The notes: generated by a model from the sequence alone, not told the origin. 64,000 bases of DNA from Inia geoffrensis (GCA_036417435.1 CM070900.1:167266815-167330814), one strand, 5' to 3'. Positions 34,821 through 47,279 are shown, counted from the first letter of the stretch. Program-made: numbers and translations.

Positions 34821-35762
34821 ACTTTTTCAGAGAAAATCTCATATTGCTGATTACCTGTTCAATGTTATATAAAGTGTAATAACAGAAATGTCCAAAGATT
34901 GACATATGACATAGGAGAATGATAGAACTACAAACACATCTATTTTTTTCTTTGGACAGTCATGCATTCCTAAATACTGGCTTGAAAATAGGAATCATTT
35001 ACATTTCTAAAGCTATTTTCCCACTGTTAAAAATCAATTGGAAGAATAACATTTCCAACCAGGGTGAGAGAAATCTGTAATTCATAACTATAATATTCTA
35101 GAGGAGAAGGAAACCTGAAATTATATCTTTTAAATGACTGTGAAGGATGTGATACGATGGAAGAAATGTATTTTTTTGTGAAAATATTATTTATCGATAT
35201 AATTTTAATTGCTTTATAAGTTCTATAAATTCATCTCTAGGTTGTCTATCTGAAGAACAAATTTATAGAGCACACCTAACAAAAAAACAAAAGTAAATAA
35301 AAGCCTAATCATCTATTGTAAATTATGAAAAGGCCAGTAGGAATTTGCAGGGTCAAAGCCAGCATGGTACAGAATCTTAATGGAGTTAACAGGAGCTCAA
35401 CACATTTAGATCTTCAAAGGCGACTTGATTAAAAGCTGACAGAAGGAAATTCAAAGTGTTTACCTTTTTCAAAAATGTAATTTTCTGTTTTCTATTAAAA
35501 CATTATTTTTATGTGAACTCTGTACTTTGATAGATAGTAACTACTTTTTTGATGGGAGAAAATTCATTTTAAAATAACTAAAATAAAGTATCTGTTTAGT
35601 ACTTATATGCTATAACTAAATAGTTGCCTTAAGAATCATCAAATATAAATCCTTGTGTTTTTTCATGTCACTCTCCTAACTGATGTGAAAAATTGCAAAA
35701 TTCCATTACTCCTAAAAATAGTAATGTAGCTATCATGTATTTCTTACACCTTTCATATAGTT

Positions 35763-35765
<3 letters not shown>
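34821..35765. other. unique AT-rich intergenic DNA
   Basis: Nothing recognisable was found. Confidence 0.5.

Positions 35766-35811
<46 letters not shown>
35766..35811. repeat. (AT)n microsatellite, about 23 units
   Basis: This is an uninterrupted AT run, self-complementary and probably unstable in length. Confidence 0.9.
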
Positions 35812-35814
<3 letters not shown>

Positions 35815-36083
35815 CCCTAAGTACATTGTGAAATTTCCAAGAACACAAAAACTACTTCATATGTTTTAATCCATGACAGACTTCCTCATCAACTTTATTG
35901 TTAGGGATGGACAGGTTTTACTGGGTAGAAGTGGACCCCAAAATCTCAGTGCTAACCAGTATAAAGGTTGATTTCTCAGAGTCCTATGGTAACTCAGGGC
36001 TCTAAACTTCTTATATTTTTTTTATAACATCATCTTCATCATGTGCCTTTACAATTCCTTGACAAGGAGAGAGTCATATAGAG

Positions 36084-36460
36084 GTGTGCACACAGAATAC
36101 ATTAAAAATCAGGCATGGCAGTGTCTTACATCAGTTCTGCCCACATTCCATTGGCCCAAGTCCAATCATAGAGCCCCAACCTAAAGAGCAAGGGACAAAA
36201 AAAACGCCAAAGTATCAAATATTCATAGATTTATGTGATAAAACTATATTTCTCTCTCATATCACAGTAGATTGCATGTGGAGCAGGGAAGCTTCTTCTC
36301 CAAGATTCAGGACATTGCCATCTTCCATTCTGTGGCTTAGGTCATGAACATCATCAGAGTTCTTTATTTTTTACATATTGATGGGGAAGAAAAACAAAAT
36401 TTTGCACAAATAAGTTTTATGGGCCAGGCTGGACTAGTTGCAGTCGCTTCTGCTCTCAAT
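36084..36460. repeat. ancient interspersed repeat, apparently rearranged
   Basis: Three blocks resemble a mammal-wide repeat I cannot name with certainty: CATCAGTTCTGCCCACATTCCATTGGCCCAAGTCC (about 36,130), TCTCTCTCATATCACAGTAG...GGAGCAGGGAAGC (about 36,250) and GTTTTATGGGCCAGGCTGGA (about 36,413). The order seems permuted compared with the form I remember, so two copies or a local rearrangement may be present. Confidence 0.35.
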
Positions 36461-36589
36461 TCACTGGCTGGAAGAGGTTCACTTGAACTGATGTAAATGT
36501 ACGTGAGATGGGAAATATATTTGTACTCTGTATCTAGGAACAAACAGAAAACCTGGAGAGTGATGAATACTGGCAGTTGTTGTCACACC

Positions 36590-36725
36590 CTGTTTTAGGA
36601 AGGAAATCAAGGAAGAGAGAGCTTAACTAACAACTTATTCAAGATCACACAGCTAGAAAATGACAGAAAGAGAAGTTTAATCCATGAAATTTATCCTCAT
36701 CATCTGTGCTCCTACCCACTATACT
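36590..36725 (-). mobile_element. MIR SINE
   Basis: Read in antisense, AAGAGAGAGCTTAACTAACAACTTATTCAAGATCACACAGCTAGAAAATGACAGA matches the MIR core (GAGAGGTTAAGTAACTTGCCCAAGGTCACACAGCTAG), followed by TGTGCTCCTACCCACTATACTA, the complement of the tRNA-like head. One of the clearest MIRs in the window. Confidence 0.8.
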
Positions 36726-36779
36726 ATTTTTCAAGTGTGCGATTTAACGCAAATGTTTGCTGCATATTTCTTAAACAAA

Positions 36780-38540
36780 TGACTGCAGAATAGATAAAAT
36801 TCACCCAAAATCATCTGTTCTGTACCTTTAATAAATGATTAAATGTGGAACAGATAGTTTTACCCAGATATTTGACATAAAACCCTTTGTTTTTTGTTGC
36901 CAGTTGCTGGCATTTTAAAATCACTAGTAAGGCATTGCCCAGGCACACTGCAATACTTTATTACTTGAAAAACATTTTGTAGATATTCAATTTTATATCA
37001 ATAGGGTTCCCCCATCCCCCCTTCTGATAATTAGCTGTTCAGCCTTGTATCTGTGGATTAAATTTCCTTATCTTCACCTTCTTTTATTCCAGCAGATAAC
37101 CTTCAGAATACAGACAGACAATTTTAGAGTTAACACTCACTTCCCTAATCAATTGAGGCAGTCCTCACAGAGGACAGAATCACAGAAAATGCTTAAATGA
37201 TTACTGAGAAAAAAAGAAGGTGGTGGATTATTGAACACTTCTACATTAACTGTAGGAAAGCCAATCTACGAATGGGTTCGTCCAGTGGAAAATATCTAAA
37301 CCGAAGAAAGGGAGACTAACTTGCACATGGGATGGGAAATAATTTTTAAAACATCTTATTTCCCTGCCTTAACTGCATGAAAATTGCTATACTGTTAATG
37401 GTCTGTTAATCTTTAATCACAGATAAATGTTAGTATCTGTCCTCAGGGCAAAATGCAAACACATTACACCACAAGAGAAGCAAAGAAATGAGTTTATGCT
37501 TTAATGAGCTGTGCAGTCTTATTATTCACCTAATATAATATGACACTTTGACTTTGTTCTGGAAACAAACTGGGAATATGAGGTCCAATTTGTATTCGTG
37601 GAGATTGTTTACTCTGAAAATTTATCCAATGATTAGTTATTTTTTTCTTTTTTATCTGAAGATTTCCTTTTATTGTTTTCCCTTTATATTTTTAATCAGT
37701 TTAAAGTAATTATTTAAAAATGCTCTCTAATCTGGAGGGAAATTATTCATGGAAAAATCTCATATTATGTTTCTCATTTCACTGTGACACTGTGTGTTTT
37801 GTTATCCATATATGAACAAACAAAATCAGACTTAACAATTGCCCCCAAATGCTAATGACCCGTCCATCTAATGAAGTACTTTTCATTATGTAGCATCACC
37901 AAATTTAATTGAGCATTTAATTCAAAGTTTGTCACTCTGCTGGTTGCCTGGTGATTTATATGCAGTCCTCAAACCAAAGCTAGAGGGTAGTGTCAGTTTA
38001 AATGAGTGATCAAAACTCAAACCTTTTAAAATAAGAAATCAAATATGTCTAGTAGATAAGTTAGTGTAATTGTTATTGTTGTTGCTTATGTTCCAAGTGT
38101 ACTGCATGTGGGAGAAGAGGGAAATGACAAACGCAATAAACTTATGGCTTACCAAATGAATTTTATGAACATTTATAGCCATCATAATATGGAAAAGTAG
38201 ATATTATTTAAAGGCCCACAAATATTAAACAGCTAATCAAAATTTTATTTCTGTTAGAAGATAAAACTTATATGCCAAAGCTATACCAACAGTTGTATAA
38301 TACGGATGATTATTTGCTTTTTTCAACTGCAAGGAAAAGAGAACATTTTTTATCTTCCTGAAACTTATTTGAAAACTGTGAAGGGGACTTGCAGCTTCAA
38401 ATCTAAGTAAAGCAATGGGATTTTTGTAGTTAGCACTGAGAAAGAGAAATCAGTTCTGAGAAAATAAAAAAACACTACCTATAAAAGTGAATAGGATAAA
38501 AAAGATTTGAGACATTACATGTTTTGTATATTGTATAGGT
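36780..38540. other. repeat-poor unique DNA, possible conserved non-coding stretch
   Basis: About 1.7 kb without any recognised transposon, unlike most of the window. The composition is less monotonous, with several TAAT/ATTA cores, for example around 37,035, 37,850 and 37,905-37,925. There is no open frame or splice pattern suggesting an exon. Conservation cannot be judged from one sequence. Confidence 0.35.
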
Positions 38541-38594
38541 GTTATAATTCCAGTTTAAAACTGAGGAGTATGAAACTCAATGAATGTAAGTAAC

Positions 38595-38760
38595 TACTCA
38601 TTCAAAATGTATTTATTGGGTTCTAGTCTGTGCTAGAGAATGTGATGAAGTGAGAATCAAAGCAGTGATAAAGTTGACCCATTCTAACCTCATGAAGCAA
38701 GATAAAATAAACAATCCCCCAAACGTTTCCTTACTTTAAATTGTATTAAGTTCAAGAAAT
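38595..38760 (+). repeat. ancient interspersed repeat of unassigned family
   Basis: CATTCAAAATGTATTTATTGGGTTCTAGTCTGTGCTAGAGAATGTGATG, then TAACCTCATGAAGC, follows the motif noted at 6,843 and 20,935. Confidence 0.4.
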
Positions 38761-38902
38761 AGAAGTAGAAGATGCTATGAGAAATATAAACTAAGAGTTT
38801 GAATTTGTGTAGGTGCCAAGGAAAACATCTATGAAGAATTGCTATTTAAGAGGTCACTTAAAATGTGTATATTTATTTAATTACATATGTACATGTAAAT
38901 AT

Positions 38903-38977
38903 GAGAAAAGAGAAAGAGAAGGTAAGAGATAAAGAGAAAGGCAGAGAACGAAGGAGACAGAGAGAGAAAGAGAGAGT
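38903..38977 (+). repeat. purine-rich (GA)n-like tract
   Basis: About 75 bases almost entirely of A and G in GAGA/AAAG units. It lies inside a 70-codon open frame whose Lys/Arg/Glu-rich translation is a product of the repeat. Confidence 0.8.
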
Positions 38978-40129
38978 TTATGAAGCTACTACTTCTCCAT
39001 CTGTTTCTGATCCAGTGAAAATTGGGCAGCATGGCCTATTGAGAATAAGAGCACAATTCATACTTTACTGCTGTTGAAGGCAGAATGGAGAAAATGGCTT
39101 GGACCAGGAAAATACACTCATTGTCTCTTCTTCCTAGAATTAACTTGATTTAAGTACCTAGTAGAAGTTGAGGAAAATGATTCATAGGGAAAAATTTCAC
39201 AGTATATTAGTGAAAGCACCATATCAACATTCATGCATATGATGAGTGAATTCATCTATAAACTATATTTTACTTTTGGAATGCATGAAAAGGGATCTTA
39301 AATACTAACATAATCATAAATATTCTTCATATTGTACCTACTTTACTTTATGAATTAGTATTTTCATTCTACTTCAACCATCCACATTCACTGTATCTAC
39401 TTTATAATCATCCCAAACTAAAATCTCTATTCTAGCGACTCCTCTTTTCCTTACACTATTCAAAAAGCAGGTACTTTCCCTTCCCTTATCTGAATGTTCA
39501 CCCCTGGCTGGAAAACAATGACCATTTTAATTTCTTATACCCATCACCTTTCCTCTTTCTCTAGTTTTTCACTCATAAATTTGATATATTCTTGTCACTA
39601 TCATTAACTCCAGCATACATATTTAGGGGCATGATTATCAGTGTTATTAACCTCATCACATATACTTAACAAAACTAATTCTTTCCCTCAAACTTACACG
39701 AAATTTGCATGCTCATTATGCACATTTATGCATCTAATCTGGCTATAGAACATGTATATCCACAGCCTAAAAATTTTCTTGGAGCAATGTAGCTTCTCAT
39801 GGCAAGTGAATAGATGAATTTATCTCAGTTTAAACTCATAATTTCATTGATTTATAGAAGAAGTAAACATTATGAATCACACAATATATACTAATCTGGC
39901 TTAGAGAAAGACATGATATAAAAATGTTAGATATAAAAGAGGCCAAGGAATTTTGTGATCATCAGACTTTAACATGTACAAGTAAAGTTGAGCATATAGG
40001 AATATGTGTAGCCTTAAAAACATATTGTTTTAACTTATTCTATGTTCTATATACATATTTTATTCATATTAAGCTTATTTTGCATTTTCTCTCCTCTTTT
40101 AAAAATAATTTAAAACCACTTAGTTATTC
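38978..40129. other. unique AT-rich intergenic DNA
   Basis: No gene or confidently identified element was found. The 107-codon plus frame at 39924-40247 has no domain and ends in an old repeat. Confidence 0.5.
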
Positions 40130-40260
40130 ATTTATCCAACAGATATTTACTAAACAATTACTTGTTTCAAGTGCTCTTCGATATGTTATAGAAAACAATG
40201 AAACAAAACAGACAAAAACTTACATTCTAATAGAAAGATATATATAAATAAAAGGTAAGA
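40130..40260 (+). repeat. ancient interspersed repeat of unassigned family
   Basis: TTCATTTATCCAACAGATATTTACTAAACAATTACTTGTTTCAAGTGC ... AATGAAACAAAACAGACAAAAACTTACATTCTAATAG matches the common mammalian motif closely in both blocks. Confidence 0.5.
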
Positions 40261-40382
40261 TATATTGAATGTTAGTGAAAAGAGATGATGAGAAAATTAA
40301 GCCGGAAGAGTATATGGTTGTGGCAGGTGGTATTTTTCAATTATAGCTACAACTATATCACTCATCTTACATGCTGTTTTAC

Positions 40383-40817
40383 AATGTGATGTTATACCAC
40401 CTTGCCTTCAAAAGATGATGTCTAGGCCACATCCTCATGAATCTTGGTGAATCTGAGACTACTTTAAACAAAAGAATACATTAGAAGTGAGATTATGTGA
40501 TTTTGCAATCAGAGCCACAATAAGGATTTCACTTTGTCAATCAGGACACTAGCTTTTTGAGTTCTGTGCCTCCTTATAAGAAGTCTGATTATCCTGCTAT
40601 CCCTATTCTCAGAGCAAGTCCAGAGCATGTGGGGAAATGACCTGCAGGTCCTCTTGAAAATCCCATCTGAGGTCCCAACTGAAAGGAAAGTATGTGTTTA
40701 AAGACACTTGCAGATAATTTCATTCCACAAACTTTAGCCTGTGGATAAACCAATCTAGTCTTGCCCTGTCTAGATTCCCAATCCACAGAATCTGTGAGCT
40801 TAACAAGTGGTGGTTTT
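40383..40817 (+). mobile_element. MLT1-like LTR (ERVL-MaLR), truncated at 3' end
   Basis: Landmarks are GATGTCTAGGCCACATCCTCATGAATCTTGG, GATTATGTGATTTTGCAATCAGAGCC, CATCTGAGGTCCCAACTGAAAGG and the final AATCCACAGAATCTGTGAGC. These follow the order of old MLT1 LTRs in plus orientation. The expected 3' terminal block (poly-A signal and ...AATACA-type end) is missing because L1 sequence begins at about 40,818. Confidence 0.55.
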
Positions 40818-42559
40818 CAGACAAAGATGTCACAAAGAAAGAAAACTACAGGCCAATATCACTGATGAACATAGATGCAAAAATCCTCAACAAAATACTA
40901 TCAAACAGAATCCAACAGCACATTAAAAGGATCATACACCATGATCAAGTGGGGTTTATCCAAGGGATGCAAGAGTTCTTCAATATCTGCATATCAATCA
41001 ATGTGATAAACCATATTAACAAATTGAAGGAGAAAAACCATATGGTCATCTCAATAGATGCAGAAAAAGCTTTTGACAATATTCAACACCCATTTATGAT
41101 AAGAAGCCTCCAGAAAGTAGGCATAGAGGGAACTTACCTCAACATAATAAAGGACATATATGACAATCCCGCAGCTAACATCGTTCTCAATGGTAAAAAA
41201 CTGAAACCATTTCCTCTAAGATCAGGACCAAGACAAGGTTGTCCACTCTCACCACTGTTATTCAACATAGGTTTGGAAGTTTTATCCACAGCAATTAGAG
41301 ACGAAAAAGAAATAAAAGAAATCCAAATCAGAAAAGAAGAAGTAAAGCTGTCACTGTTTGCAGATGACATGATACTATACATAGAGAATCCTAAAGACTC
41401 TTACCAGAAAACTACTAGAGCTAGTCAATGAATTTGGTAAAGTAGCAGGATACAAAATTAATGCACAGAAATCTCTTGCATTCCTATACACTCATGATGA
41501 AAAATCTGAAAAAGAAATTAAGGAAACACTCCCATTTACCATTACAACAAAAAGAATAAAATACCCAGGAATAAACCTACCTAAGGAGACAAAAGACCTG
41601 TATGCAGAAAGCTATAAGACACTGACGAAAGAAATTAAAGATGATACAAACAGATGGAGAGATATACCATGTTCTTGGATTGGAAGAATCAACATTGTGA
41701 AAATGACTATACTACCCAAAGCAATCCACAGATTCAGTGAAATCCCTATCAAACTACCAATGGCATTTTCCACAGAACTAAAAGGAAAATTTCACAATTT
41801 GTATGGAAGCACAAAAGACCCTGAATAGCCAAAGCAATCTTGAGAAAGAAAAACGGAGCCGGAGGAATCAAGCTCCCGGACTTCAGACTATACTACAAAG
41901 CTACAGTAATGGCACAAAAACAGAAATATAGATCAATGGAACAGGATAGAAAGCCCAGAGATAAACCCATGCACATATGGTCACCTTATTTTTGATAAAG
42001 GAGGCAAGTATATACAATGGAGAAAAGACAGTGTCTTCAATAAGTGATGCTGGGAAAACTGGACAGCTACATGTAAAAGAATGAAATTAGAACACTCCCT
42101 AACACCATACACAAAATAAACTCAAACTGGATTAAATACCTAAATGTAAGGCCAGACCCTGTAAAACTCTTAGAGGAAAACATAGGCAGAACACTCTATG
42201 ACATAAATCATAGCAAGATCCTTTTTAACCCACCTCCTAGAGAAATGGAAGTAAAAACAAAAATAAACAAATGGGACCTAATGAAACTTAAAAGCTTTTG
42301 CACAGCAAAGGAAACCATATACAGGATGAAAAGACAACCCTCAGAATTGGAGAAAATACTTGCAAATGAAGCAACGGACAAAGGATCAATCTCCAAAATA
42401 TATAAGCTGCTCATGCAGCTCAGTATCCAAAAAAAACAACCCAACCCAAAAATGGGCAGAAGATATAAATAGACATTTCTTCAAAGAAGATATACAAATT
42501 GGCAACAAACACATGAAAGAATGCTCAACATCACTAATCATTAGAGAAATGCAAATCTA
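40818..42559 (+). mobile_element. internal L1 ORF2 segment, both ends missing
   Basis: The sequence enters L1 ORF2 at CAGACAAAGATGTCACAAAG, runs through the reverse-transcriptase and C-terminal domains, and stops at GAGAAATGCAAATC without a 3' UTR or A-tail. It therefore lost its 3' end by deletion or recombination after insertion. It is less decayed than the 25.6-32.2 kb copy, and long frames persist. No target duplication was found. Confidence 0.88.
40865..41431 (+). pseudogene. L1 ORF2 reverse-transcriptase fragment with intact FADD motif
   Basis: This 188-codon open frame covers the reverse-transcriptase fingers and palm: Ser-Ile-Asp-Ala-Glu-Lys-Ala-Phe-Asp near 41,055-41,082, [13 protein letters not shown] near 41,226-41,265, and Phe-Ala-Asp-Asp at about 41,357-41,368. 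The three metal-binding aspartates expected of this family appear present. It lacks the endonuclease domain and any promoter, so it is a fragment and not a gene. The frame breaks just after the palm domain. Confidence 0.8.
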
Positions 42560-42749
42560 AATTATTAGAGCTGACTACTTCAGGTTCTCCTCATTTAATT
42601 AAAACTCTTTGCCTGTCTCTTCTATTTGTTGAGCAAATAAATAAGCAGATATATTTACCTAAACTATCAGGTTTGATTTCCTGAATTTGCTTAATTCTAA
42701 GATGTATGATAAAAATGCATAATTAATTCACATAAAAACACATGCCTTA

Positions 42750-42953
42750 GGGCTTCCCTGGTGACGCAGTGGTTGAGAGTTCACCTGCCGATGCAGGGGA
42801 CACAGGTTCGTGCACCGGTCCGGGAGGCTCCCACATGCCTCAGAGTGGCTGGGCCCGTGAGCCATGGCCACTGAGCCTGCTTGTCTGGAGCCTGTGCTCC
42901 GCAATGGGAAAGGCCACAACAGTGAGAGGCCCGCGTACCGCAAAAAAACCCCA
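42750..42953 (+). mobile_element. CHR SINE, full length
   Basis: This is a plus-oriented CHR copy with the complete 3' block GTGAGAGGCCCGCGTACCGC and an interrupted A-tail (A7CCCCA). It is flanked by AAAAACACATGCCTTA / AAAAACACATGCTTCA (42,734-42,749 and 42,954-42,969), with two mismatches near the end. Confidence 0.95.
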
Positions 42954-42969
42954 AAAAACACATGCTTCA

Positions 42970-43394
42970 AAATTATATTTACATATTAGTTCCAAGAATA
43001 ACCCTGAATTCATAAAAGATAAAATATTGAAAAATGCTCGAGGACACCAATAATATATAATAGTACAATGTTTGGTTTGTCTTTTTATATGTAAATTTTA
43101 GAAGCGTTCTTTTAAAATATGTACCTTAAAACCATTCAGGTAAAAGCAATTTTTCCATATGAACAACAACAAAGAGATAATTAGGAAATGGTCATTTACC
43201 TTGTGAGACTTTATGATTTATATTATTCTAATCTATATCAATATAGTAATCTACATCTTTAAATAAAATGAGTATTAGTTTTAATGAATAGAGAAAAAGA
43301 GTGAAATTTTTTTTTTAAATCCTTGCCTGCACTTTCCATGTTCTCTGGGTTATAGTAATCCATGCTTAATATTTATCTTGTTTTAAAATTTTTC
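42970..43394. other. unique AT-rich intergenic DNA
   Basis: Nothing recognisable was found. Confidence 0.5.
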
Positions 43395-43520
43395 TTTATT
43401 TTTATTTTTTATTGAGGTATTATTGACATGCAACATTGTATTATATAACATGTTAGTTTCAGGTATACAACATAGTGATTCAATTTCATAAAATATTTTT
43501 GATGTCTGTCATAGTATAAC
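43395..43520 (-). mobile_element. L1 3'-end fragment
   Basis: TTATTGAGGTATTATTGACATGCAACATTGTATTA then GTTTCAGGTATACAACATAGTGATTCAATTT is the antisense terminal part of an L1 3' UTR, related to the fragment at 21,680. Confidence 0.65.
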
Positions 43521-43754
43521 TTGGAAGGACCTCTTCCACGCATTAGCATAATTGTATATATTAGAATTTTCTATTTAGGACAAAACATTATCATCTAAAG
43601 GAAGAAAAATTTAAGGTGAATATTTAATAATATTTATTATAAATTTATTTTCCACAATATGGAAAATTTATACATTATATGAATTCCATTTCATAAAATG
43701 CTCTGTAAAATAATTGGCCTACATCATTTAATTATCATTGTGTAAAAAGAAATC

Positions 43755-44160
43755 CAACGTCCTGTAGCTTAAAATCAACTACTGTTTATTATAAGTTGAA
43801 TTTCCCATGGCTTGCCATGGCTTGGTTAATCTAGTTTGGGCCCAGTTTATGTTGCGTTTGCTCAGGTATCAGTGGTTGACTGGATCTGAAATTTGGTCAG
43901 GGCTCTATTCTCAACTGGGCTTTCCTGGGACATCTCAGCTGATACTTCTCTGCTTTAGTTGTCATTCATCCCCTTTTAAGGACCATCAGACTTACCACGT
44001 TCTTATCATGTTGACCTCAGAAGCTCAAGAGCTAGTGAGTCTCATCTTGCAAATGCTTTCCAAGACACTGCTGATGTCAGGTCATATTGACATAAGCAAG
44101 TCACAAACTAAGCCCAGGCACAGAGAATTAAACTTACCCACAGTGGGAAAGCATTGAGAA
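43755..44160. repeat. ancient repeat, probably LTR-like, unassigned
   Basis: CTGTAGCTTAAAATCAACTACTGTTTATT, CTCAACTGGGCTTTCCTGGGACATCTCAGCTG and AAGCAAGTCACAAACTAAGCCCAGGCACAGAGAATTAAAC resemble, in order, an old mammal-wide repeat. A 116-codon plus frame (43807-44157) lies inside and reflects the absence of stops in the repeat rather than a gene. Confidence 0.4.
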
Positions 44161-45852
44161 CTTACACAGAAAAATGAACAGATAGAAGTGGTGAGGAAAT
44201 TGGGCCATTAATGAAATCTAAGCAAAGTCTGTAAACAGTGTCAAATTAGTCTGACAAGTCCTTTTTGTCCTTTCTCATCTCCATCTGCTTTTTATTTCAA
44301 TATCATATGTATACTTTTTCTTTCTATACATATTACCAAAAATATATTTAAGTATTCAAGTGTAAATAATTCACAAAAATTCACATTATATTTCCCACAG
44401 AATTAATTCCATTTTAATAGTTAAAAGTGTTTATATAAATGTATGAAAGTTAATGTTCAGAAATCAGCTAATGAGTTATGAAGGGTTTGGGAATTACTGT
44501 AGTCTTATTAGCCATTCTTCATTCGCTTTTGTTGTAAACAAATTATTATTTGTAAACAGCCATGAATAATATCTTGAAGTCAAGTTTTTTTGGTCCTATT
44601 TATTAAGCAAATAATGATGAAAATAATAGACATTATTTTAATTATTATAACTGTTTTTGTAACAGTGACAAAATGTATAAAAAGCAAATATTTTGGTACT
44701 ATATACCTTTTAATAATTTATAAGTCAAAGGAAACATATTAGTTAAAAAAAGTTAATCTGGAAATTTATCTATATGGCACAACAAATTGAATCATAAACA
44801 AATCCCTAAGACTGCCCATCTTTGATATAATATATTGCATATCAAGTGACTAAAAATTTGAATAATTATTACTCTCTAATTAGCATATTATTAATATTTC
44901 TAGATGTCAGATTTATATGGTTGAATAATGTATTTTTCCATTTTTAGTAGATTATATGTCATTTTTATAAAGTTTTTTCCCAACAAAAACAAAATATGAT
45001 AGATTTATGCTACTTCATACTATTTACTAGATGTCTCTGAGGCATAGTTTAGAGATGCACTGTGTGCAATAGATGTATAAATGATTTGTTTACATTACTC
45101 TATATAAATTATTTGTTTGCTTAATGTCTTGGAAATGATTTGATATATTATGGTTGCTGATCCTGTTGTCATTGGAGTACTACAGTAAACAAGATCTGTG
45201 TCTAATTTGGTCTTCTTTTAGCTTATCTGAACCAAATAAAGGTGCTTTTATCTCCATTATATTTTATATTAATGACACTTTTATCAATTTCATATTAATG
45301 TATCACATTTATGTTTCCATTTCCCCTTATTAAATATTATTTCAAAAATTATGAAATAAACAAGAAAAAGTAGAGCATAATATAAAATATATCTATGCAT
45401 ACTCTACCAAAACATAATGTTATAGCATTTTGCCACATTTGCATCTGACGTATTATTTGAAAAATATAAAGCATTATAAATGATGTGATGCTTTCTTTGA
45501 CTTCTCAATCATCCTTCATTGAGGCAATATCCTGATCTCGATGCCTGTACCATGGATTAATATTATATCTTTACTACATATTAATATAATTATATACAAT
45601 ATATAATATTTTCTGCTTTAATATACAAGTATAAAATCATCTATACATGTTATTTTTGTAACGTATTGGTTTTGCTCATAATTTTGTGTTCCAGGCTAAT
45701 CTATGTTTATAAATTTTTTAAAAGTTCATTTTATGAATAACCCATTTATTTATTTCATTTCCAGGTTCACATCAGCCATAATATTTTTTACAGCACATAT
45801 CTAGAATGAATTTGTTGAGTCTTATGACTTGAGATTATTCATATTTAACAGC
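44161..45852. other. unique AT-rich intergenic DNA
   Basis: About 1.7 kb, very AT-rich, without a recognisable gene or element. Old unclassifiable repeat sequence may be present around 45,350-45,780. Confidence 0.45.
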
Positions 45853-46358
45853 TGTGCTAGTTACCAATCACTGTGTTAAACATTTCTCCAAAACATAGCT
45901 ACTTAAAGGAATAAACTTTTTTTTTTTTTTTCACAGTTTCTGTGGGTGAGGAATCCAGGCATGCCTGAGCTGCCTTAGATATCTCACAAAGCCATAGTCC
46001 TCTCAAGGTACAACTGAGGGTGGATTTGCTTTCACACTCACCCATGTAGTTGTTGGCAGGATCCAATACATCACATGTTGAACTAAGAGCCCAGATTCCT
46101 CACTGGCTATTATGGAAATCCAGCCTCAATCCTCTCCACAGATCATTTCGCAATAAGGCAGCTGACTTCATCAAACAGAGCAAGGGAGAGATCCTAACCT
46201 CTGTAATCTGATCTCAGAAGTGACATCCTATCAACTTTTGCCACAGTCCACATGTTAGAAGCAAGCGACTAAGTCAGCACATACTCAGGTAAAAGAGATT
46301 ACACAACGAAATGAATACCAAGGGATGAGCTCATTGGTTTCAGAAGCTACTTACCGCA
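45853..46358 (+). mobile_element. MLT2-like LTR (ERVL)
   Basis: TGTGCTAGTTACCAATCACTGTG at the start, CACAGTTTCTGTGGGTGAGGAATCCAGGCATG, TTGTTGGCAGGATCCAAT, AGAAGTGACATCCTATCAACTTTTGCC, TTAGAAGCAAGCGACTAAGTC and GAATACCAAGGGATG in order, ending GAAGCTACTTACCGCA, follow ERVL MLT2-class LTRs over about 500 bp. It includes a T12 expansion near 45,919. No ERVL interior is attached, so it appears to be a solo LTR. The subfamily is not assigned. Confidence 0.7.
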
Positions 46359-46859
46359 TGGGCAATTAGCAAAGTACTTGCAAAGTGATTGACCCAAATT
46401 TTTTAATTATTGAGATATAATCAGCATATAACATTCTGTAAGTTTAGGTGTGCAACATGTTGATTTGATACATTTATATATTTCAATTACCAACACAAGC
46501 TAACACTTCTTTCATAACACATAATTATCATTTATTTTTTGCAGTGGGAATGATTAAGGTCTAGTCTCTCAAATTTGAAGATTATAATACAGTATTCTCA
46601 ACTATAATCACCATGCTCTGCATGAGATATCTGGAACTTATTTATATATTAATTACAAGTTTGTACCCTTACACATTTTTCCAGCTCCCACCTCCTGGTA
46701 ACCACCATTCTATTCTCTGTTTTTATAGGTTCAGCTTTTTTAGATTCCACTTATAAATATCATACAGTATTTGTCTTCCCCTGTCGGACTTATTTATCTT
46801 ATTTAATGCCCTCAGTGTCTATCCATGCTGTAGCAAATGGCCCTATTTCCCTCTTTCTC

Positions 46860-46932
46860 ATGTCTCTCTCTCTCTCCCCTCCCACCCTCCCTCTCTCTCT
46901 ATATATATATGTATATATAGATAGATAGATCA
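46860..46932. repeat. compound (TC)n/(TA)n/(GATA)n microsatellite in L1
   Basis: CT-rich units pass into alternating TA and then ATAGATAGATAG, inside the L1 3' region where the antisense consensus has only a short TA-rich stretch. It is probably an expansion after insertion. Confidence 0.75.
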
Positions 46933-47235
46933 TATCTTCATTATCCATTCATCCATTGACAGACACTTAGGATGCGCTCATATCTCGACTATTGTGAAAA
47001 ATATTGCTGTGAACATGGGAGTGTAAATATCTCTTATAGATCCTGATTTCAATCCATCAGATATAGAACCAGAAGTGGGATTGCTGGATCCTATAGTAGT
47101 TCTAGTTTTCATTTTTTTGAGTAACTTTTCACACTGTTTTTTATAGTGGCGGAACCAATTTATATTCCCACCAATGGTGCACAAGCATTCCATTTTCTCC
47201 ACATCCTTGCCAACATTTCTTATTTCTTCTTCCTT

Positions 47236-47279
47236 TGATGATAACCATTCTAGCTGTGATGATAACCATTCTAGGTGTG
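47236..47279. repeat. tandem duplication of about 21 bp in L1 ORF2
   Basis: Two copies of GATGATAACCATTCTAG(C/G)TGT lie head to tail. The duplication is in frame in the minus-strand remnant. Confidence 0.8.

Noticed and set aside
43807..44157. 116-codon plus-strand open frame
   Set aside because: It falls within an ancient interspersed repeat. The open frame reflects moderate GC and not coding selection.
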